A stretch of 64,000 nt of DNA from Microbaculum sp051390635 (GTDB taxonomy: Bacteria > Pseudomonadota > Alphaproteobacteria > Rhizobiales > Tepidamorphaceae): NCBI RefSeq assembly GCF_051390635.1, contig NZ_JBPODT010000004.1:620001-684000 (forward strand). Reading direction: 5' to 3'. Of this stretch, positions 1-8,857 are shown piece by piece (positions within the stretch are counted from its first letter, which is position 1; the number at the start of each line of letters is the position of its first letter). Under the pieces are notes generated by a model. It ran no database searches. It worked only from the letters and a program-made list of their open reading frames with translations, and was not told the origin of the DNA. The translations under genes were made by a program, and so were the position numbers.

Positions 1-1449
1 CAGACCCGCCATTCGCTGATGCGCAACTATCCGGTGATCGCGCTGGTGCGGTGGGTTTCGGAGGAACTTCGTCCGTTCCTGCATCAGTACATCGTCGAGA
101 GCAATCTCGAAGGCCGCCCCTATTCGCGCGAGCACCGCTCGCTGATCTACCAGCGCGCCAAGGACGACGTCGACGTCCATCCGTTCGGCACCGAGCTGGA
201 CGTCTATAGCGACGAATACGAGTGGCTCAGCCATTCCATCGCCGCGCGCCATGTCGATCCGAAAACGTTCCGCGTCGACGTTGGCGGGCCGCAATGCGAC
301 AAGCCCTATTCCGCCTCGCTCCTGAACATCTCGGCGATGAGCTTCGGCGCGCTCGGGGCGAACGCCATCGAGGCGCTCAATCTCGGCGCCAAGCTCGGCG
401 GCTTCTATCACGACACCGGCGAGGGCTCGATCAGCCCGTATCATCGCAAGAACGGCGGCGATCTCGTCTGGGAGCTCGGCTCGGGCTATTTCGGCTGTCG
501 CGACAAGGCCGGCCGTTTCGATCCCAAGCGCTTCGCCGAGCAGGCGGTCTCCGATCAGGTGAAGATGATCGAGATCAAGCTCAGCCAGGGCGCCAAGCCG
601 GGCCACGGCGGGTTGCTGCCGGCGGAGAAGATCACCGCGGAAATCGCCAGGACGCGCATGGTGCCGACAGGGCAGGACTGCCTGTCGCCGCCCGCCCATT
701 CGGCCTTTTCGACGCCGATCGAGATGATGGAGTTCATCGCGACGCTGCGCGAGATGTCGGGTGGCAAGCCGGTCGGCTTCAAGATGTGCATCGGCCAGCC
801 GCACGAGCTGCTGGCGATCTGCAAGGCGATGAACGAAACCGGCATCCTCGCCGACTTCATCGTCATCGACGGGGCGGAGGGCGGCACCGGCGCCGCGCCC
901 GTCGAATTCTCCGACCACATCGGCATGCCGCTTCGCGAGGGGCTGATCTTCGCGCGGAACGCGCTGGTCGGCACCGGGCTGCGGGACAAGGTGAGGCTCG
1001 CGGCCAGCGGCAAGGTGTCGACCGCCCACTACCTGGCGGCCAACATGGCGGTCGGCGCGGACTGGTGCAATGCGGCCCGCGCGTTCATGTTCTCGCTGGG
1101 CTGCGTGATGTCGATGCGCTGCCATACCGGCGAGTGCCCGACGGGCGTGACCACCCACGATCCGTTGCGCCAGCGTGGCCTGGTCGTCGAGGACAAGGCG
1201 CGGCGGGTGCGCAATTTCCAGCGCGAGACGTTGCACGCGCTGGCCGAGGTCGTCGGCGCCGCCGGGCTGGACCATCCCGGCCAGCTAAACCCGGCCCATA
1301 TCTTCCGCCGCGTCAATGCCGTCGAGGCGAAGCGCCTAGACGAGCTCTACACCTTCATCGAGCCCGGTTCGTTGCTCGATGGTCGCCGGAAAACGCCGCT
1401 CGGAAAGTACTGGCACGAAGCGCGCGTGGACTCCTTCGCCCCGGGGTGA
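1..1449 (+). CDS. FMN-binding glutamate synthase family protein (5' end cut by window)
   Basis: The frame is open from base 1 (Gln-Thr-Arg-His-Ser-Leu) into the first internal Met at base 19, so the true start lies upstream. Family members have about 530 residues and a membrane segment ahead of this part; roughly 480 residues are present here. The fold is the GltB-type FMN (beta/alpha)8 barrel: a phosphate-binding stretch GAEGGTGAAP, and near the C-terminus a Cys-rich segment RCHTGECPTG like the Fe-S ligand region of glutamate synthase. It lacks the amidotransferase domain, so it is not a complete glutamate synthase large subunit, and its physiological substrate is unknown. The stop codon lies inside a 21-bp tandem duplication. 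Family is confident; function is not. Confidence 0.85.
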   Translation, partial: QTRHSLMRNYPVIALVRWVSEELRPFLHQYIVESNLEGRPYSREHRSLIYQRAKDDVDVHPFGTELDVYSDEYEWLSHSIAARHVDPKTFRVDVGGPQCDKPYSASLLNISAMSFGALGANAIEALNLGAKLGGFYHDTGEGSISPYHRKNGGDLVWELGSGYFGCRDKAGRFDPKRFAEQAVSDQVKMIEIKLSQGAKPGHGGLLPAEKITAEIARTRMVPTGQDCLSPPAHSAFSTPIEMMEFIATLREMSGGKPVGFKMCIGQPHELLAICKAMNETGILADFIVIDGAEGGTGAAPVEFSDHIGMPLREGLIFARNALVGTGLRDKVRLAASGKVSTAHYLAANMAVGADWCNAARAFMFSLGCVMSMRCHTGECPTGVTTHDPLRQRGLVVEDKARRVRNFQRETLHALAEVVGAAGLDHPGQLNPAHIFRRVNAVEAKRLDELYTFIEPGSLLDGRRKTPLGKYWHEARVDSFAPG

Positions 1450-1479
1450 CAATCGGCCGCCCCGGGGTGACAATCGGCC
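1438..1479. repeat. 21-bp tandem duplication over a stop codon
   Basis: Two perfect adjacent copies of a 21-bp unit at 1438-1458 and 1459-1479. The first contains the TGA stop of the upstream gene, and the second repeats it. The unit core CCCCGGGGTGA recurs at 1550-1560 and, as CCCGGGGTG, at 1531-1539, so this 120-bp gap holds four copies of the core. Confidence 0.9.
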
Positions 1480-1583
1480 GGACGGGACGGGAGCGCATTT
1501 GCGTGCGCGGCCAGGTAAACTACATCTTTGCCCGGGGTGTCCGGTAACGCCCCGGGGTGAAGAGAGAACGCCAGGATCGTCCC

Positions 1584-2723
1584 ATGCCTTGGTCCCTCAC
1601 CGTCGGCCGGATCGCCGGTACCGACGTCCGCATCCATCTGACCTTCCTGCTGCTGCTCGCCTGGATCGGCGTCGCCCACTACATCCAGGGTGGCGCGGCG
1701 GCGGCGATAGAGGGTGTTCTCTTCATTTCCGCGGTGTTCCTGTGCGTGGTGCTGCACGAGTTCGGCCACGCGATGGCCGCCCGCCACTATGGCATCGGCA
1801 CGAAGGACATCACGCTGCTGCCGATCGGCGGGCTCGCCCGTCTCGAGCGGTTTCCGGAAAAGCCGGGGCAGGAGATCGTCGTCGCCGCGGCGGGGCCGGC
1901 GGTGAACGTGGTGATCGCCGTCGTCCTGATCCTCATCTTCGGCTTCCCCGCCGATCCCGCCGCGCTGCAGCAGGTCGAGAACCCGCAGATCGGCTTTTTC
2001 GAGCGGCTTGCCGCCGTGAACATCTTCCTCGTCGTCTTCAACCTGATCCCGGCCTTCCCGATGGATGGCGGACGGGTGCTGCGGGCCGCGCTGTCCTATC
2101 GGCTCGACCGGTTCCGCGCGACCGAGGTCGCCGCCTCGATCGGCCAGGCGCTCGCCTTCTTCTTCGGCTTCATGGGCCTCATCGGCGGCAACGCGATCCT
2201 CGTGTTCATCGCGATCTTCGTCTATCTCGCGGCGACCGCGGAGGCCGCCAGCGAGGGGCTGATGGCGCTCGGGCGCAAGATCCGGGTGGACGATGCGATG
2301 ATCCGCTCCTTCGAGACGTTGCGGCCCGACGAGACGGTCGACGATGCCGCCGAGGCCTTGATCCGCACCACCCAGAGCGAGTTCCCGATCGTCGACGGCG
2401 GCGGGCATCTGCGGGCTTTCCTCACGCGCTCGGAAATGATTCACGCGCTGAAGGCGACCGGTTCGCGCACGCCGGTGCTGGAGGCGGCCACGGGAAAGCC
2501 GCTGACCGTGACCAGCGGCATGCGCCTCGACAGGGCGCTCAACGCCATGCAGCAGGCCGGCGCGGCGATCTTCGGCGTCACCGACCGGGACGACCGGCTG
2601 ATCGGCTACGTCAGTCAGGAGAATATCGGCGAGCTGATGATGCTCGGCGAAGCCAACTGGCACAAACGCGAGGCGGCCAAACCCGCCGAAAGCGGCTCAG
2701 TGCCCCGCGTGCCGCCGGTCTGA
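1584..2723 (+). CDS. site-2 protease family zinc metalloprotease with CBS domains
   Basis: Intramembrane metalloprotease of the S2P/M50 family, 379 residues from ATG 1584. An in-frame GTG at 1557 would add nine residues but sits inside the CCCCGGGGTGA repeat, so ATG 1584 is preferred. The zinc motif HEFGH is at about residues 58-62 and the second motif, NLIPAFPMDGG, provides the conserved Asp. Several hydrophobic segments span the first 230 residues. The C-terminal 140 residues look like paired CBS domains, which bind adenosyl ligands in relatives. Such proteins usually cleave membrane-bound substrates after a first cut; no substrate or anti-sigma partner is adjacent, so the target is unknown. 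Confidence 0.88.
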   Translation: MPWSLTVGRIAGTDVRIHLTFLLLLAWIGVAHYIQGGAAAAIEGVLFISAVFLCVVLHEFGHAMAARHYGIGTKDITLLPIGGLARLERFPEKPGQEIVVAAAGPAVNVVIAVVLILIFGFPADPAALQQVENPQIGFFERLAAVNIFLVVFNLIPAFPMDGGRVLRAALSYRLDRFRATEVAASIGQALAFFFGFMGLIGGNAILVFIAIFVYLAATAEAASEGLMALGRKIRVDDAMIRSFETLRPDETVDDAAEALIRTTQSEFPIVDGGGHLRAFLTRSEMIHALKATGSRTPVLEAATGKPLTVTSGMRLDRALNAMQQAGAAIFGVTDRDDRLIGYVSQENIGELMMLGEANWHKREAAKPAESGSVPRVPPV

Positions 2724-2875
2724 TCGCCGGGGTGTCAGACGTCCGTTTGATTGAAAGAACGAGGAGGCGGCCGCGACGACTGCGACGTTCGCCGATGTCG
2801 GAAAGATAAGCGGGGTCTTCCTTTCGCCTTTCCGTTTCCTCATACAGTCGCTATATTGCGGCGCAACACAACGCG

Positions 2876-2908
2876 CGGGCGCGGCTTAATGGTCGCTGCC
2901 CGTTTTTT
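2876..2908 (+). terminator. intrinsic-terminator-like hairpin in the typA leader
   Basis: CGGGCGCG (2876-2883) pairs with CGC-T-GCCCG (2894-2902) around a 10-nt loop with one bulged T, followed directly by six T residues (2903-2908). It ends 12 nt before the typA ATG. It could terminate read-through from upstream, or act as an attenuator if the typA promoter lies before it; a TATATT at 2852-2857 is a possible -10. Confidence 0.5.
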
Positions 2909-2920
2909 GGCTTAGAGATC

Positions 2921-4759
2921 ATGCAACTTCGCAACATTGCCATTATCGCCCATGTTGACCATGGGAAGACGACCCTCGTCGACTGCCTGCTGCAGCAGGC
3001 AGGCGCCTTCCGCGAGAACCAGCGCGTCGCCGAGCGCGTCATGGATTCCAACGACCTGGAACGCGAGCGCGGCATTACCATCCTGGCCAAGGCGACGTCG
3101 GTCGTCTGGAAGGATACCCGCATCAACATCGTCGATACGCCGGGCCACGCCGATTTCGGCGGCGAGGTCGAGCGCATCCTCAACATGGTGGACGGTGCGA
3201 TCGTTCTGGTCGACGCGGCCGAAGGCCCGATGCCGCAGACCAAGTTCGTGGTCGGCAAGGCGCTGAAGATCGGCCTTAAGCCGATCGTCGCCATCAACAA
3301 GGTCGACAAGCACGACGCCCGGCCGAACGAGGTCATCGACGAGGTGTTCGACCTGTTCGCGGCGCTGGACGCGACCGACGAACAGCTCGATTTCCCGATC
3401 CTGTATGGCTCGGCCAAGCAGGGCTGGATGGCCGATAGCCCGGAGCCGCCGGCCGAGGGGCAGGGCTCGATGCAGCCGCTGTTCGAGCTGGTGCAGAAGC
3501 ACGTCGCCCCGCCGCAGGTGGAACAGGGCCCATTCCGCCTGCTCGGAACGATCCTGGAAGCCAATCCGTATCTCGGCCGCATCATCACCGGCCGCGTCAC
3601 GTCCGGCTCGATCAAGCCGAACCAGGCGATCAAGGTGTTGTCGCGCGACGGCACACTGATCGAGCAGGGCCGGGTCTCCAAGCTCCTCGCCTTCCGCGGA
3701 ATCGATCGCACCGCCGTCGACCACGCCGAGGCCGGCGACATCATCGCCATCGCCGGACTGGAAAAAGGCACCGTCGCCGATACCTTCTGCGCGCCGGAGG
3801 TCGAGATACCGCTGCTGGCCCAGCCGATCGATCCGCCGACCGTGTCCATGACCTTCCGCGTCAACGATTCGCCGCTTGCCGGAACCGAAGGCGACAAGGT
3901 GACGAGCCGCGTCATCCGTGACCGCCTGCTGAAGGAAGCCGAAGGCAGCGTCGCGCTGAAGATCGAGGAAACCGAAGACCGCGATTCCTTCGTCGTGTCG
4001 GGCCGCGGCGAATTGCAGCTCGCCATCCTGATCGAAACGATGCGCCGCGAGGGCTTCGAACTCGGCGTGTCGCGTCCCCGTGTCGTCCTGCAGCGCGACG
4101 AGACTTCGAATCAGCTTCTTGAGCCGATCGAGGAGGTCGTCATCGACGTCGACGAGGAGCATGCCGGCGTCGTCGTGCAGAAGCTGTCCGAGCGCAGGGC
4201 CGACATGATCGAGATGCGCCCGTCGGGCGGCAACCGCCAGCGGCTCGTCTTCCACGCGCCGACGCGCGGGCTGATCGGCTACCAGGGCGAGCTGCTGACC
4301 GATACCCGCGGCACGGCGGTGATGAACCGGCTGTTTCACGGTTACGCGCCCTACAAGGGCGAGCTGCCTGGCCGACGCAACGGCGTGCTGATCGCCAACG
4401 AGGCCGGCGAGGCGGTGGCCTATGCGCTGTGGAACCTGGAGGATCGCGGCCCGATGATGATCGAGCCGGGCTGGAAGGTCTATCAGGGTATGATCGTCGG
4501 CGAGCACACCCGTGAGAACGATCTCGAGGTGAACGTGCTCAAGGGCAAGAAGCTCACCAATATCCGCACCACGTCGAAGGATGAGGCGGTAAGGCTGACG
4601 CCGCCGATCCGGATGACGCTCGAAAAGGCGCTCGCCTGGATCGACGACGACGAGCTGGTCGAGGTCACGCCGGAGTCCATCCGTCTGCGGAAGGCCCTGC
4701 TCGACCCGCACGAGCGCAAGAGGGCGGAGCGGGCCCGCGAAGCCGGCGCCGTGGCCTGA
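2921..4759 (+). CDS. typA: ribosome-associated translational GTPase TypA/BipA
   Basis: A 612-residue translation-factor GTPase, the usual length for BipA, which associates with ribosomes and aids 50S assembly at low temperature and under stress. G-domain motifs are complete: AHVDHGKT at residues 10-17 (G1), the switch-I region ending RGITI near 50-54, DTPG at 72-75 (G3) and NKVD at 127-130 (G4). Domain II, EF-G-like domains III and V, and the BipA-specific C-terminus follow; the Lys/Arg-rich tail is typical. There is no strong Shine-Dalgarno before the ATG, and a terminator-like hairpin lies immediately upstream, hinting at regulation in the leader. Transcribed alone. Confidence 0.97.
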   Translation: MQLRNIAIIAHVDHGKTTLVDCLLQQAGAFRENQRVAERVMDSNDLERERGITILAKATSVVWKDTRINIVDTPGHADFGGEVERILNMVDGAIVLVDAAEGPMPQTKFVVGKALKIGLKPIVAINKVDKHDARPNEVIDEVFDLFAALDATDEQLDFPILYGSAKQGWMADSPEPPAEGQGSMQPLFELVQKHVAPPQVEQGPFRLLGTILEANPYLGRIITGRVTSGSIKPNQAIKVLSRDGTLIEQGRVSKLLAFRGIDRTAVDHAEAGDIIAIAGLEKGTVADTFCAPEVEIPLLAQPIDPPTVSMTFRVNDSPLAGTEGDKVTSRVIRDRLLKEAEGSVALKIEETEDRDSFVVSGRGELQLAILIETMRREGFELGVSRPRVVLQRDETSNQLLEPIEEVVIDVDEEHAGVVVQKLSERRADMIEMRPSGGNRQRLVFHAPTRGLIGYQGELLTDTRGTAVMNRLFHGYAPYKGELPGRRNGVLIANEAGEAVAYALWNLEDRGPMMIEPGWKVYQGMIVGEHTRENDLEVNVLKGKKLTNIRTTSKDEAVRLTPPIRMTLEKALAWIDDDELVEVTPESIRLRKALLDPHERKRAERAREAGAVA

Positions 4760-4873
4760 CGTGGGGTCGGCATTGCGGCTTTGAGGCAACGCCTCGGCGA
4801 CAAAACCGCTTGAGGGGCCATTTGACCGCGGTCACCGATTGCCGGGGGTACGGCGCGGCGCTACCCTCTAGCC

Positions 4874-5383
4874 ATGAGTACCGTCGTCATCGATGTTCGG
4901 CCGGCAACTGCGAAAGACGCCGTAGGGATCTCGGAGGTCCATGACGAAGCTTGGACGACGGCCTATCGCGGCATCATTCCGGCGGTGACGCTGGAAAAGA
5001 TGATGGCCCGGCGCGGTCCGGCCTACTGGAGCCGCCTGGCGTCTCGCGGCGGAGCCGGGACGCTCGTCCTGGCGTTCGACGGCGAGGTCGCCGGATACGC
5101 GACGCTCGGCCCGAACAGGGTCAAGCGACTGGCCTATGGCGGCGAGATCTACGAACTCTATCTGCGGCCGACCCATCAGGGCATCGGCCTGGGCCGACGG
5201 GTGTTCCGCGAGGCGCGCAAGGCGCTTAGTGCCAGCAGGCTTGACGGGCTCGTCGTCTGGGCGCTCGAAGAGAACACGCAGGCGCGACGCTTCTATTCGG
5301 CGCTCGGCGGCATAGAAATCGCGCGAACCTTCGAGCCCTTCGGCGACGCCAAGCTATCCAAGATCGCGTTCGCCTGGCGGTAG
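4874..5383 (+). CDS. GNAT family N-acetyltransferase
   Basis: A 169-residue single-domain acetyltransferase expected to move an acetyl group from acetyl-CoA to a small-molecule or protein amine. The acetyl-CoA pyrophosphate loop (motif A, R/Q-x-x-G-x-G/A) is read as QGIGLG around residues 98-103, preceded by the beta-4 strand IYELYLRPTH. The C-terminal segment with NTQARRFY is the motif-B region. The substrate cannot be predicted. A 7-bp perfect inverted repeat (GCCTGGC 5372-5378, GCCAGGC 5383-5389) straddles the stop codon, and a second strong hairpin follows at 5425. Confidence 0.88.
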   Translation: MSTVVIDVRPATAKDAVGISEVHDEAWTTAYRGIIPAVTLEKMMARRGPAYWSRLASRGGAGTLVLAFDGEVAGYATLGPNRVKRLAYGGEIYELYLRPTHQGIGLGRRVFREARKALSASRLDGLVVWALEENTQARRFYSALGGIEIARTFEPFGDAKLSKIAFAWR

Positions 5384-5424
5384 CCAGGCCGTTCTCTCCG
5401 GTAACGCGGATCTTTCCGCGGGCG

Positions 5425-5444
5425 ATTCCCGCTTACGCGGGAAT
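5425..5444. terminator. palindromic hairpin between convergent genes
   Basis: Perfect 8-bp stem ATTCCCGC / GCGGGAAT with a TTAC loop, between the convergent acetyltransferase and hydrolase genes. The ATTCCCGC...GCGGGAAT core is of a kind common as an intergenic palindrome in proteobacteria. It probably acts as a bidirectional terminator, though there is no T-run. Confidence 0.5.
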
Positions 5445-5472
5445 GAGCGGAGAATGAAGTGGCACGCGCGGC

Positions 5473-6336
5473 CTACGGCAGCCCGAGCGCGTTCAGGAAC
5501 CCATCGACACCGTCCGTATAGGCGCCGGGCAGACCCAGGTCGTTGTCGATCGCCATGTGGCGGCGCTTCACCGGCAGCACGTCCGCACTGCCGCCGTATT
5601 TCTCGACCGCGGCGGCGAACGCGGCCGCCTGTCCGCACGAGCGTCCGCCGAGACTGGAGCAGACGAGAAGCATCGGCGCGGGCTGGGCCGTTATCCTGTG
5701 GATCGGCGAGGCCGCCGTCCAGAACGTCGGATCGGCCCCGAAGGCCACGTCGAAGACGTCCGCATGGCCACGACCCATGATCTCGACGACGTCATAGGCG
5801 CCGGCGTCAAGCGAGATCGTGCCGAGCCAGGGGCCGGCGCCCTGCGCGGCCGCGAGGGCCGGATCTGCGGCAAGAAGCGAGACGAGATGTCCGCCCGAGG
5901 AATGGCCCATCAGGACGAAGCGATCGGGCCGGCCGCCCCAGACGTCGGCCATCGACTGGGCCGCGGCCAAAGCCCTGGCGACGTCCCCGGCCTGCTCGAT
6001 CGGATCGGCCTCGGGAACGAGGCGCGTATTCGCCGAGATGAAGACATAGCCGCGATCAAGCCAGTGCGCCGCCTTGTTGGCGACCACGGATTCGGTCCGC
6101 TTGTCGCCGGCCACCCACGCGCCGCCATGAACCATCAGGATGACAGGCGGCCCGGCGGCCCCGGAACCGGCGGGCTTAGGCGGCAGGTAGATGTCCATCG
6201 TCTGCCAGACGCTGTCGCCATAGGCCACGTCGGCGATCACGTCGAAATCGGAGAAGTCGGGACCTGCCAGACCGCGCTGAGGCGCGGCAAGCAGAACCAC
6301 GATGAAGAGCGCCCAAATCCGGAAACGGCTTTTCAC
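5473..6336 (-). CDS. secreted alpha/beta hydrolase (esterase/lipase-like)
   Basis: 287 residues from GTG 6336, eight bases after the upstream stop; the frame stays open further upstream but that part overlaps the preceding gene and reads as noise. The N-terminus is a signal peptide: Lys/Arg, a hydrophobic run FIVVLLAA, then a cut near LAG. Oxyanion-hole motif HGGAW and nucleophile elbow GHSSGG show the BD-FAE/hormone-sensitive-lipase type of fold. A catalytic His near the C-terminus is plausible in KRRHMA. Likely hydrolyses small esters outside the cytoplasm. Probably co-transcribed with the secreted protein just upstream. Confidence 0.82.
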   Translation of the reverse strand: MKSRFRIWALFIVVLLAAPQRGLAGPDFSDFDVIADVAYGDSVWQTMDIYLPPKPAGSGAAGPPVILMVHGGAWVAGDKRTESVVANKAAHWLDRGYVFISANTRLVPEADPIEQAGDVARALAAAQSMADVWGGRPDRFVLMGHSSGGHLVSLLAADPALAAAQGAGPWLGTISLDAGAYDVVEIMGRGHADVFDVAFGADPTFWTAASPIHRITAQPAPMLLVCSSLGGRSCGQAAAFAAAVEKYGGSADVLPVKRRHMAIDNDLGLPGAYTDGVDGFLNALGLP

Positions 6337-6344
6337 GGCCGTGC

Positions 6345-6920
6345 TCAGTTGCCCAGGCTCCGGCCCGGATTGCCGACCGCCACCGGTTGCTGCGTTGCGC
6401 AATCGAAACCGGCGCTCATGGTGTCGGCTGCCTGGCGGGCGAGCGCGTTGGCGTCCTTGTTGGCGAGCGCATCGACATAGGCGATGTGGCAGGTGCCGAA
6501 GTCGGAGACCTTGGTGACGACGAGGACCTGACCTTCGCTGCCGTCGTCGAACTCGGTGAACCAGCGCAGGATCGTCGCGTAGGCCTTGCCGTCGGGACCG
6601 AGACGCCACTCCAGGGTGTCATTGATCCGGTTGAAGGGCGGCAGGGTCTGCTCGGCGGCGACCTGGACCTCCGCCGCCTTGCCGAAGGAGACGAAAAAGC
6701 GGAGGTCGCCCTCGGCCACCCAGACCGCCTGGTCGGGGATCGCCGGACACATCCACGACATGGAGCCCGAAATTTGATCCTGCCTGAAAATGCTGCATCG
6801 ATCGAGATCGATCTTGGAATAGACGCTGCTCGGACCGGCGGCGGAAAGCGGGGAGGCAAGGGCGAAAGTCACGATCGCGGCTGCAATTCCGGCGAGAATC
6901 GATCGATTTTCTGCGCGCAT
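6345..6920 (-). CDS. secreted protein of unknown function
   Basis: 191 residues with a clear signal peptide: MRAENR, then a hydrophobic core IAAAIVTFALA and a cut near LSAAG. The mature part of about 165 residues has four well-spaced Cys (in RCSIF, WMCP, GTCHIAY and FDCAT), suggesting two disulphides in the periplasm. No catalytic motif is recognised. It lies eight bases upstream of the secreted hydrolase on the same strand, so the two are probably an operon; its divergent neighbour is ppa. Confidence 0.75.
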   Translation of the reverse strand: MRAENRSILAGIAAAIVTFALASPLSAAGPSSVYSKIDLDRCSIFRQDQISGSMSWMCPAIPDQAVWVAEGDLRFFVSFGKAAEVQVAAEQTLPPFNRINDTLEWRLGPDGKAYATILRWFTEFDDGSEGQVLVVTKVSDFGTCHIAYVDALANKDANALARQAADTMSAGFDCATQQPVAVGNPGRSLGN

Positions 6921-7031
6921 TGCGGTCTCCTGGTCGATTACTGTGCGGCAATACGGCCCGAATATTCAGATTGCCTTTTCCGGCCTGTTCCTGCCAGTAC
7001 TCTGCCGAATAATCCCTAGCAGGAGTGAATC

Positions 7032-7565
7032 ATGCGTATCGATGCGGTGCCGATCGGCGCCAATCCGCCCGAGGAAATCAACGTCATCGTAGAAGTGCCG
7101 GTGGGCGGCGAGCCAATCAAATACGAGATGGACAAGGCGGCGGGCACCATGTTCGTCGACCGCTTCCTCTACACGCCGATGCGATATCCCGGCAATTACG
7201 GCTTCGTGCCGCATACGCTATCGGAAGACGGCGATCCGATCGACGTGCTGGTTCCGAACCAGCGGCCGATCGTTCCCGGTGCCGTCATGCCGTGTCGGCC
7301 GATCGGGGTGCTGCTCATGGAGGACGAGAAGGGCCTGGACGAGAAGATCGTCGCGGTGCCTGTCCATCGTATCACCCGGCGTTACGACAAGGTGCATACC
7401 TACGAGGACCTGCCGGCGATCACGCTGAAACAGATCCAGCACTTCTTCGAGCACTACAAGGACCTCGAGAACGGCAAGTGGGTCAAGGTCGTCCGCTGGG
7501 GCGACGCCGACGAGGCCCGGCGCCTGATCACGGAGTCGATCGAGCGCGCCGGCACGAAATCGTAA
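7032..7565 (+). CDS. ppa: inorganic pyrophosphatase
   Basis: A 177-residue family I soluble pyrophosphatase that splits PPi to two phosphates and pulls biosynthetic reactions forward. The signature DGDPIDVLV carries the metal-binding aspartates, and the Lys and Tyr of KYEMDK and YPGNYGFVPHT are active-site residues. Length matches the bacterial hexameric enzyme. A good Shine-Dalgarno (AGGAG) precedes ATG 7032. A short GC hairpin follows before the convergent folD. Confidence 0.97.
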   Translation: MRIDAVPIGANPPEEINVIVEVPVGGEPIKYEMDKAAGTMFVDRFLYTPMRYPGNYGFVPHTLSEDGDPIDVLVPNQRPIVPGAVMPCRPIGVLLMEDEKGLDEKIVAVPVHRITRRYDKVHTYEDLPAITLKQIQHFFEHYKDLENGKWVKVVRWGDADEARRLITESIERAGTKS

Positions 7566-7593
7566 TCACCGGATCGCTTCGACCCGGAACGAT

Positions 7594-7609
7594 CGGGCGG
7601 ACACGCCCG
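7594..7609. terminator. hairpin between ppa and folD
   Basis: CGGGCG-gaca-CGCCCG, a perfect 6-bp stem in the 60-bp gap between convergent genes. There is no U-tract, so terminator function is only suggested by position. Confidence 0.35.
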
Positions 7610-7625
7610 GGTTTCGAAATCTTCC

Positions 7626-8507
7626 CTAGAGAATCGGCTCGATACCGTTCTGCCGGCACGCGGCTTCCACCGTGTTGCGCAGCAGGCAGGCAATGGTCAT
7701 CGGGCCGACTCCGCCGGGTACCGGCGTGATGGCGCCGGCTACCTTGAGCGCCTCGTCGTAGGCGACGTCGCCGACCAGGCGGGTCTTGCCGTCGTCCTTC
7801 GGGACGCGGTTGATGCCGACGTCGATGACGGTGGCGCCCGGCTTGATCCAGTCGCCCCTGATCATCTCGGGGCGGCCGACGGCGGCGATCAGAAGATCGG
7901 CGCGGCGACAGACGCCGGCAAGGTCGCGCGTGCGCGAATGGGCGATCGTGACGGTGCAGTTCTCGTTGAGCAGCAACTGCGCGACCGGCTTGCCGACGAT
8001 ATTGGAGCGGCCGACGACGACGGCCTCCATGCCGCTTAGATCCGGGTGGACCTGCTTGGCGAGGATGACGCAGCCGACCGGCGTGCAGGGCACCAGCGCC
8101 GGCAGGCCGGTGGCCAGCCGGCCGGCATTGATGACGTGGAAGCCGTCGACGTCCTTGGCGGGGTCGATCGTGGCGATGACCGCGGCCGAATCGATCTGTC
8201 GCGGCAGCGGCAGCTGCACGAGGATGCCGTTGACGGCCGGATCGGCGTTGAGCGTGCGGACGAGGTCGAGCAGTTCGTCCTCGCCGGTCGCGGCATCGAG
8301 CCTGTGCTCGAAAGAGTTCATGCCGACTTCGACGGTCTGTTTGCCCTTGTTGCGGACATAGACCGCGCTGGCGGGATCCTCGCCGACGAGGACGACCGCC
8401 AGGCCGGGCGTGACGCCGTGATCCGCCTTGAGCCTCTCCACGGCCCTGGCAACCTCCTGGCGAAGCTCAGCGGCCGTCGCCTTGCCGTCGATGATGCGTG
8501 CCGTCAT
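7626..8507 (-). CDS. folD: methylenetetrahydrofolate dehydrogenase/cyclohydrolase
   Basis: A 293-residue bifunctional enzyme that interconverts 5,10-methylene-, 5,10-methenyl- and 10-formyl-tetrahydrofolate with NADP. Visible signatures: YVRNKGK carrying the catalytic Lys, GILVQLPLP, the Rossmann loop GRSNIVGKPV, and C-terminal TPVPGGVGPMT. The start is ATG 8507, which overlaps the stop of the YggU-like gene by four bases (ATGA), indicating translational coupling. The 10-formyl-THF it makes is the cofactor used by PurH at the other end of the window. Confidence 0.97.
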   Translation of the reverse strand: MTARIIDGKATAAELRQEVARAVERLKADHGVTPGLAVVLVGEDPASAVYVRNKGKQTVEVGMNSFEHRLDAATGEDELLDLVRTLNADPAVNGILVQLPLPRQIDSAAVIATIDPAKDVDGFHVINAGRLATGLPALVPCTPVGCVILAKQVHPDLSGMEAVVVGRSNIVGKPVAQLLLNENCTVTIAHSRTRDLAGVCRRADLLIAAVGRPEMIRGDWIKPGATVIDVGINRVPKDDGKTRLVGDVAYDEALKVAGAITPVPGGVGPMTIACLLRNTVEAACRQNGIEPIL

Positions 8508-8851
8508 GGGCGATCCCCCTCGGTGTTCGATTCGAGCGCGCGGAGCGCGCATTCAAGTTCCCCGGCGTCGCCGGCAACATGCACCGTCTTGAGCCGTGCC
8601 TTGTGGCCGGATGCGACGGCGACGGTCGCTCGCGCGACACCCAGTGCCTTGGCCAGAAGCTTTTCCAGCGCGGTGTTGGCCGCGCCCTTCTCCGGCACCG
8701 CGCGCACGCGGGCGGCCAGCACCCGGCTGTCGTCGGACAGCGCGGCCACGCCGTCGATCTGGTCGCGGCTGCTCTTCGGTGTCAGCCGTACGTGTATGTC
8801 GATGCCACCGGAAACCGCCTTGAACCAGTCGGGAGCGTGATCGGCGGACAA
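8504..8851 (-). CDS. DUF167 (YggU family) protein
   Basis: A 115-residue member of the small DUF167/YggU family. The core ARVRAVPEKGAANTAL and VASGHKARLKTV is the family signature. Function is unknown in bacteria. It lies between yggT and folD on the same strand, overlapping folD by four bases, an arrangement common in alphaproteobacteria. Confidence 0.9.
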   Translation of the reverse strand: MSADHAPDWFKAVSGGIDIHVRLTPKSSRDQIDGVAALSDDSRVLAARVRAVPEKGAANTALEKLLAKALGVARATVAVASGHKARLKTVHVAGDAGELECALRALESNTEGDRP

Positions 8852-8857
8852 TGGGGC

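Noticed and set aside
5473..6609. Longer version of the secreted hydrolase starting at 6609
   Set aside because: The first 91 codons overlap the upstream gene out of frame and read as Arg-rich noise; a signal peptide begins at GTG 6336.
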